Part shown: positions 61,026 to 64,000 of the stretch, piece by piece
How the letters are laid out: the number at the start of each line of letters is the position of its first letter
Numbering within the stretch: position 1 is the stretch's first letter
Source of the DNA: Candidatus Acidulodesulfobacterium ferriphilum
GTDB lineage: Bacteria > SZUA-79 > Acidulodesulfobacterales > Acidulodesulfobacteraceae
Assembly: GCA_004195035.1 (NCBI GenBank)
Contig: SGBD01000004.1
Coordinates: forward strand, 124,001 to 188,000
Length of the DNA stretch: 64,000 nt
Reading direction: 5' to 3'
Made by a program: the position numbers and the translations under genes
Notes under the pieces: generated by a model
Database searches by the model: none
What the model saw: only the letters and a program-made list of their open reading frames with translations
Told to the model about the DNA's origin: nothing

Positions 61026-62663
61026 TTACTTTTTCTCAAAAAGGTTATAAGGAATACTTACAAAACTAATATTAAACCTCTCCAAATACTCCTCATCTAA
61101 AAAACAAGCAGGAGCATAAACTATCTTCTTTCCATTATCTTTTTTATTGACTTCTTCCGCCCAATCAAGAGTAATAGCTAATTTTTTCAATTTCTCCGTA
61201 TCTTTTTCATATATAAGATAAACCGTTTCGCTATTTATTTTACCGACAAAATAATTTTTTTCATTAATTGATTCTTCGTTATCCATTGTTTTGCCCGCTG
61301 CCAAGTAATAAACATATTTTGCAAATTCATTATAGGTTGGTAAATCGCCATTTAAAATTGAATCCGCATCAATCTTTGGTCCGAGCCTCATATAATAAAA
61401 ACCAACTTCTAATTTATCTCTTTCTATTACTCGCTTTACACGTTCTCTGGTAATTTCGTGAACATATTTAAAACCTGCCTTGTACGCAGGCTTGTCTTCT
61501 TCAATTTTTTCCGGAAGTTGCACTAAAATAAATTTTCTATTTCCGCCATCTTCTTTATTTAATTCCAAAACTGCATGAGCTGTTGTGCCGGAACCAGCGA
61601 ATGAGTCAAGTATGATATCATTATTCCTTAATCCACTCATAGTAAATAATCTTTTTAATAATGAAGTAGGTTTTGGATGATCAAATACTTTTAGACCATC
61701 AAAAATCTCCATTAGTTCTTTAGTTCCCATGGTAGTAGAACCAACGTTATCTAAAACACTTTGGTATTTTTTAAATCTATTTTCGTTTTCATCCGGCTCA
61801 TAAATTTTTTCATATGCTTCCAATAAATTTTTATTATTAAAAGCAAAATCAATATCCCCATTTTCAATAGCTTTTATCATTTTTGATTTATCCCAACGCC
61901 AACATCCATCACTTCCATCAGGCAATCTTGGAAAAAAATCATTACCATCGGGTCCTTTTATTGGATAAAACAAATTAGGCCTATCCTCTCTTCTACTATT
62001 AGACCCCCATTTCCTTAAAAGCTGTGTTGTATAATACTTTTCCTTATTTTGGTCAAACTTCGGAAAATTTCCTCCTTCTTTTATTTGCAATCCTGCATTA
62101 AATTGACTTTTATTCTTAGCATATACTAAAATATACTCGTGTATTGTTCTGTAATAATTATCATCTTCAGCCCCACTTTTACCTTTCCAAACCAATTTGG
62201 CTATGAAATTATCCATAAAAATTTCGTCGCATATATTTCTTAAATGGTGCTCTTCATTATTATCTATACTTATAAAAATAACCCCTTCATCGTTTAAGAA
62301 CTCTCTTAATAATTTTAAACGTGGAACCATCATGCAGAGCCACTTATCATGCTTAGTTAAATCATCTTTGCCAACAATTTCACCAATCCAAGCCCTTAAA
62401 AGAGGGCTATTAACTTTATCGTTATAAACCCAGTTTTCATTGCCAGTATTATACGGCGGATCGATATAGATACATTTTATTTTCCCCTGATACTTTGGCA
62501 ACAAACTCTTAAGCGCAATTAAATTATCCGCTTCTATAATTAGGTTTTCATCCTCATTTTTTCCTTTGGCAGATAATTTTTTATCCTTTTCCAGTATTTG
62601 ATACGGGAGTGATAAATGATGATTCCAAACAGCGTTTTTTCCTTTAAAATTTATTGTCGGCAT
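61026..62663 (-). CDS. Type III DNA adenine methyltransferase, Mod subunit
   Basis: N6-adenine methyltransferase that also gives Res its sequence specificity. 545 residues. Beta-class order: motif IV DPPYNTG (68-74) first, the target-recognition region in the middle (about 150-330), then SAM motif I SFAGSGTT (near 354) and KFILVQLPE. No simple repeat tracts suggesting phase variation are present in the gene. First of the mod-res-OLD run; a membrane-protein gene ends 88 bp upstream. Confidence 0.94.
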   Translation of the reverse strand: MPTINFKGKNAVWNHHLSLPYQILEKDKKLSAKGKNEDENLIIEADNLIALKSLLPKYQGKIKCIYIDPPYNTGNENWVYNDKVNSPLLRAWIGEIVGKDDLTKHDKWLCMMVPRLKLLREFLNDEGVIFISIDNNEEHHLRNICDEIFMDNFIAKLVWKGKSGAEDDNYYRTIHEYILVYAKNKSQFNAGLQIKEGGNFPKFDQNKEKYYTTQLLRKWGSNSRREDRPNLFYPIKGPDGNDFFPRLPDGSDGCWRWDKSKMIKAIENGDIDFAFNNKNLLEAYEKIYEPDENENRFKKYQSVLDNVGSTTMGTKELMEIFDGLKVFDHPKPTSLLKRLFTMSGLRNNDIILDSFAGSGTTAHAVLELNKEDGGNRKFILVQLPEKIEEDKPAYKAGFKYVHEITRERVKRVIERDKLEVGFYYMRLGPKIDADSILNGDLPTYNEFAKYVYYLAAGKTMDNEESINEKNYFVGKINSETVYLIYEKDTEKLKKLAITLDWAEEVNKKDNGKKIVYAPACFLDEEYLERFNISFVSIPYNLFEKK

Positions 62664-62751
62664 ATAATCCTTTATTTATAGGTTTAACAAAGATCTAATA
62701 ATTGTTCTTGTGATTCAAATCATTAATTATATTTATTTAAAAAGCTATTAT

Positions 62752-63438
62752 TTACAAAGTTTTAAGTTTTTCAAACAAAATATTTTTAGCTTCTTCCACC
62801 TCTCTATAGCTGTTTTTTAATCTTATCGCATTTTCTCTTAATATTCTCATGTAAGTGAGTAATTCTATCCTGTCAAAATGGGTTGGTGGTGCTTTATGAT
62901 AATATTGCTCTAAAAAATATATATATTTTTTTCTATAGTCATTATTAATATCAAATAAATCCAATAATCCTTTAATCTTATTATAAGCATTTATAATTAA
63001 TCTTATAAGTTCCTTATCTGTAATTTTACCTATTAAATTCGCATTATTATTATAAATTAAAAAATATTCTTCCCTTCTTATATAGAAAAGCTCTATAAAA
63101 ATATTTTCGGGCAAAATGTTTTCTATTAATTTGTTCAATTCATCATCTTTAGGATTTTTTAATAACCTTTCAATTTCATTAGCAAAATATTTATCATCTT
63201 TAGAAATTGAATTTAATTTCATTATTGCGGATTTAACCATATCTAATTCCCAAAAGGATTCAATTTCATGATAGACTCCATTTAAAAACGAATTTATTAA
63301 TTCCTTTCTTTGTTTTTCTTCTTTTTTAGAATCATAATGGAACGATAAAAAAGCGCCTATTAGAACAAATATGCCGCCGACCATCGCCCCAATTAATGCA
63401 CTCAAAAAGCTATTCCAAAAATTACTTACTTGTTCCAT
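62752..63438 (-). CDS. Membrane-anchored helical protein of unknown function (defence island)
   Basis: 228 residues. One N-terminal transmembrane helix with a Gly-rich face (LIGAMVGGIFVLIGAFLSFH, about 14-33), then a long, mostly helical cytoplasmic part with basic and acidic patches (KKEEKQRKELINSF; YREVEEAKNILFEKL). No catalytic motif recognised. Same strand and direct neighbour of mod. Could be a defence effector, a sensor or a passenger; no evidence decides. Confidence 0.6.
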   Translation of the reverse strand: MEQVSNFWNSFLSALIGAMVGGIFVLIGAFLSFHYDSKKEEKQRKELINSFLNGVYHEIESFWELDMVKSAIMKLNSISKDDKYFANEIERLLKNPKDDELNKLIENILPENIFIELFYIRREEYFLIYNNNANLIGKITDKELIRLIINAYNKIKGLLDLFDINNDYRKKYIYFLEQYYHKAPPTHFDRIELLTYMRILRENAIRLKNSYREVEEAKNILFEKLKTL

Positions 63439-63462
63439 TTTAAAATCCGTCTGTATTATTTT

Positions 63463-63881
63463 TCAAAACCTCATCATCGCTTCCAACTTCACTCCAGCGG
63501 ATATAAAGCCTTTGGCTTTATAAGCATCCGCCTTCGTATCATTAAGCACATATACGAATACCGTCCCTATCGCAACACCCGTCTTTGCGATTACCCTATA
63601 TCCGTAATAATTAGCCGTAGCCTTGCCGTATTGTCTTGCTTCCGCTATTATATTATTTATAACAGGTTTAATACCGTTTGGCAAGTTATTCCAACCCGCC
63701 ATATTAGTATTTTTAACTTCGGCTATATTACCGGAGCAAATCTTATAATTTTCGACAGCCCAGTATCTTGGATTAGGAAAACCCTGAGCGCGCCTTATAA
63801 TGCTTATAAGTTTACAACCTGAGATAGTCGTTGTTATCGGAATAGCGTTATAGATATAAGCTCCGTTCCGAGCCTATACGG
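63463..63881 (-). pseudogene. Open frame without a proper start: probable 5'-truncated or frameshifted gene
   Basis: An open frame of about 140 codons runs from just after a TGA at 63882-63884 to a stop at 63463. Its first ATG gives only 79 residues, yet the sequence upstream of that ATG also looks coding (RAQGFPNPRYWAVENYKICS). An intact gene would need a non-standard start; a lost 5' end or frameshift is simpler. The product is small, moderately hydrophobic and Gly/Ala/Tyr-rich near ATANYYGYRVIAKTGVAIG. No family recognised. Confidence 0.5.
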
Positions 63882-63898
63882 TCAAATTTGAAAGGATT

Positions 63899-64000
63899 TT
63901 AAAGCCGAGCAGAAGCATTTTTCAGCGTTCTTGAGAGATAATCCTCTATATGCCCTTTTTTTCTTATCGCAATATCTGGGCTATATTGCATAATTGCCTT
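63899..64000 (-). CDS. C-terminal fragment of an unidentified gene (window edge)
   Basis: 34 codons (including the stop) enter from the window end on the minus strand and stop at 63899-63901; the visible part contains YSPDIAIRKKGHIEDYLSR and ends NASARL. Too short to identify. It lies just upstream of, and in the same direction as, the truncated frame at 63463-63881. Confidence 0.4.
   Translation of the reverse strand, partial: KAIMQYSPDIAIRKKGHIEDYLSRTLKNASARL

Noticed and set aside
52563-64000. CRISPR array within the defence island
   Set aside because: No regularly spaced direct repeats were seen; the only repeats are the twin GCATACAA sites and isolated 12-mers.

Overview
The window is a dense, AT-rich bacterial chromosome segment, mostly transcribed on the minus strand. 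It resembles an anaerobic, sulfur-metabolising Deltaproteobacterium-like lineage. The clues are a four-subunit pyruvate:ferredoxin oxidoreductase, the MetF/MetV pair, split glycine decarboxylase (GcvPA/GcvPB), a sulfide:quinone oxidoreductase operon with TusA and DsrE proteins, and cobalamin genes with a ThiC paralogue. An acidophilic group such as Ca. Acidulodesulfobacterales would fit, but that placement is a guess from gene content.

Layout. 1-2.5 kb: heat-shock pair, hsp20 and a Clp ATPase cut by the window edge. 2.6-13 kb: a membrane protein, two envelope proteins, then hflX, pgi, a tRNA nucleotidyltransferase, miaA, lapA-like, HIT, sppA and rpsA. 13-18.6 kb and pheA at 24-25 kb: ispH and the aromatic amino acid genes aroA, tyrA, aroF, hisC and pheA. 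18.6-32 kb: one-carbon and C2/C3 metabolism (metV, folD, porBADG, metF, gcvPB, gcvPA, gcvH, gcvT), interrupted by an MFS transporter and a small hydrolase. 32-37 kb: initiator tRNA, two sugar-nucleotide genes, a peroxiredoxin and purC. 37-41 kb: TonB, SPOR protein, RNase G and FtsB. 41-46.7 kb: ThiC-family enzyme, cbiA, cobS, cobT and cobU, then an EAL-HDOD protein. 48.2-52.6 kb: two tRNA-Val genes bracketing a DsrE-TusA-TusA-SQR-DUF1641 operon. From 52.6 kb to the end: an island inserted at tRNA-Val(GAC), carrying an integrase, a phosphoesterase, integrase debris, small unknown ORFs, a decayed gene, an OLD-type TOPRIM ATPase, a type III restriction-modification pair, a membrane protein and gene remnants.

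How the parts fit. The gcv, folD, metF/metV and por genes link CO2, methylene-THF, glycine and pyruvate, so they could run glycine catabolism or reductive one-carbon assimilation. The cob genes plus the ThiC paralogue fit anaerobic cobamide assembly. The SQR operon fits sulfide oxidation with sulfane-sulfur carriers. The island looks like a defence-bearing integrative element whose far end is outside the window.

Most notable: the tRNA-Val island with a duplicated integrase tail behind its phosphoesterase; the Mod-Res-OLD operon; a degenerate TusA next to a normal one; a 147-bp perfect repeat inside the DUF1641 gene; a 50-bp perfect palindrome between metF and porG; and GC-rich hairpins lying in frame inside four unrelated genes.
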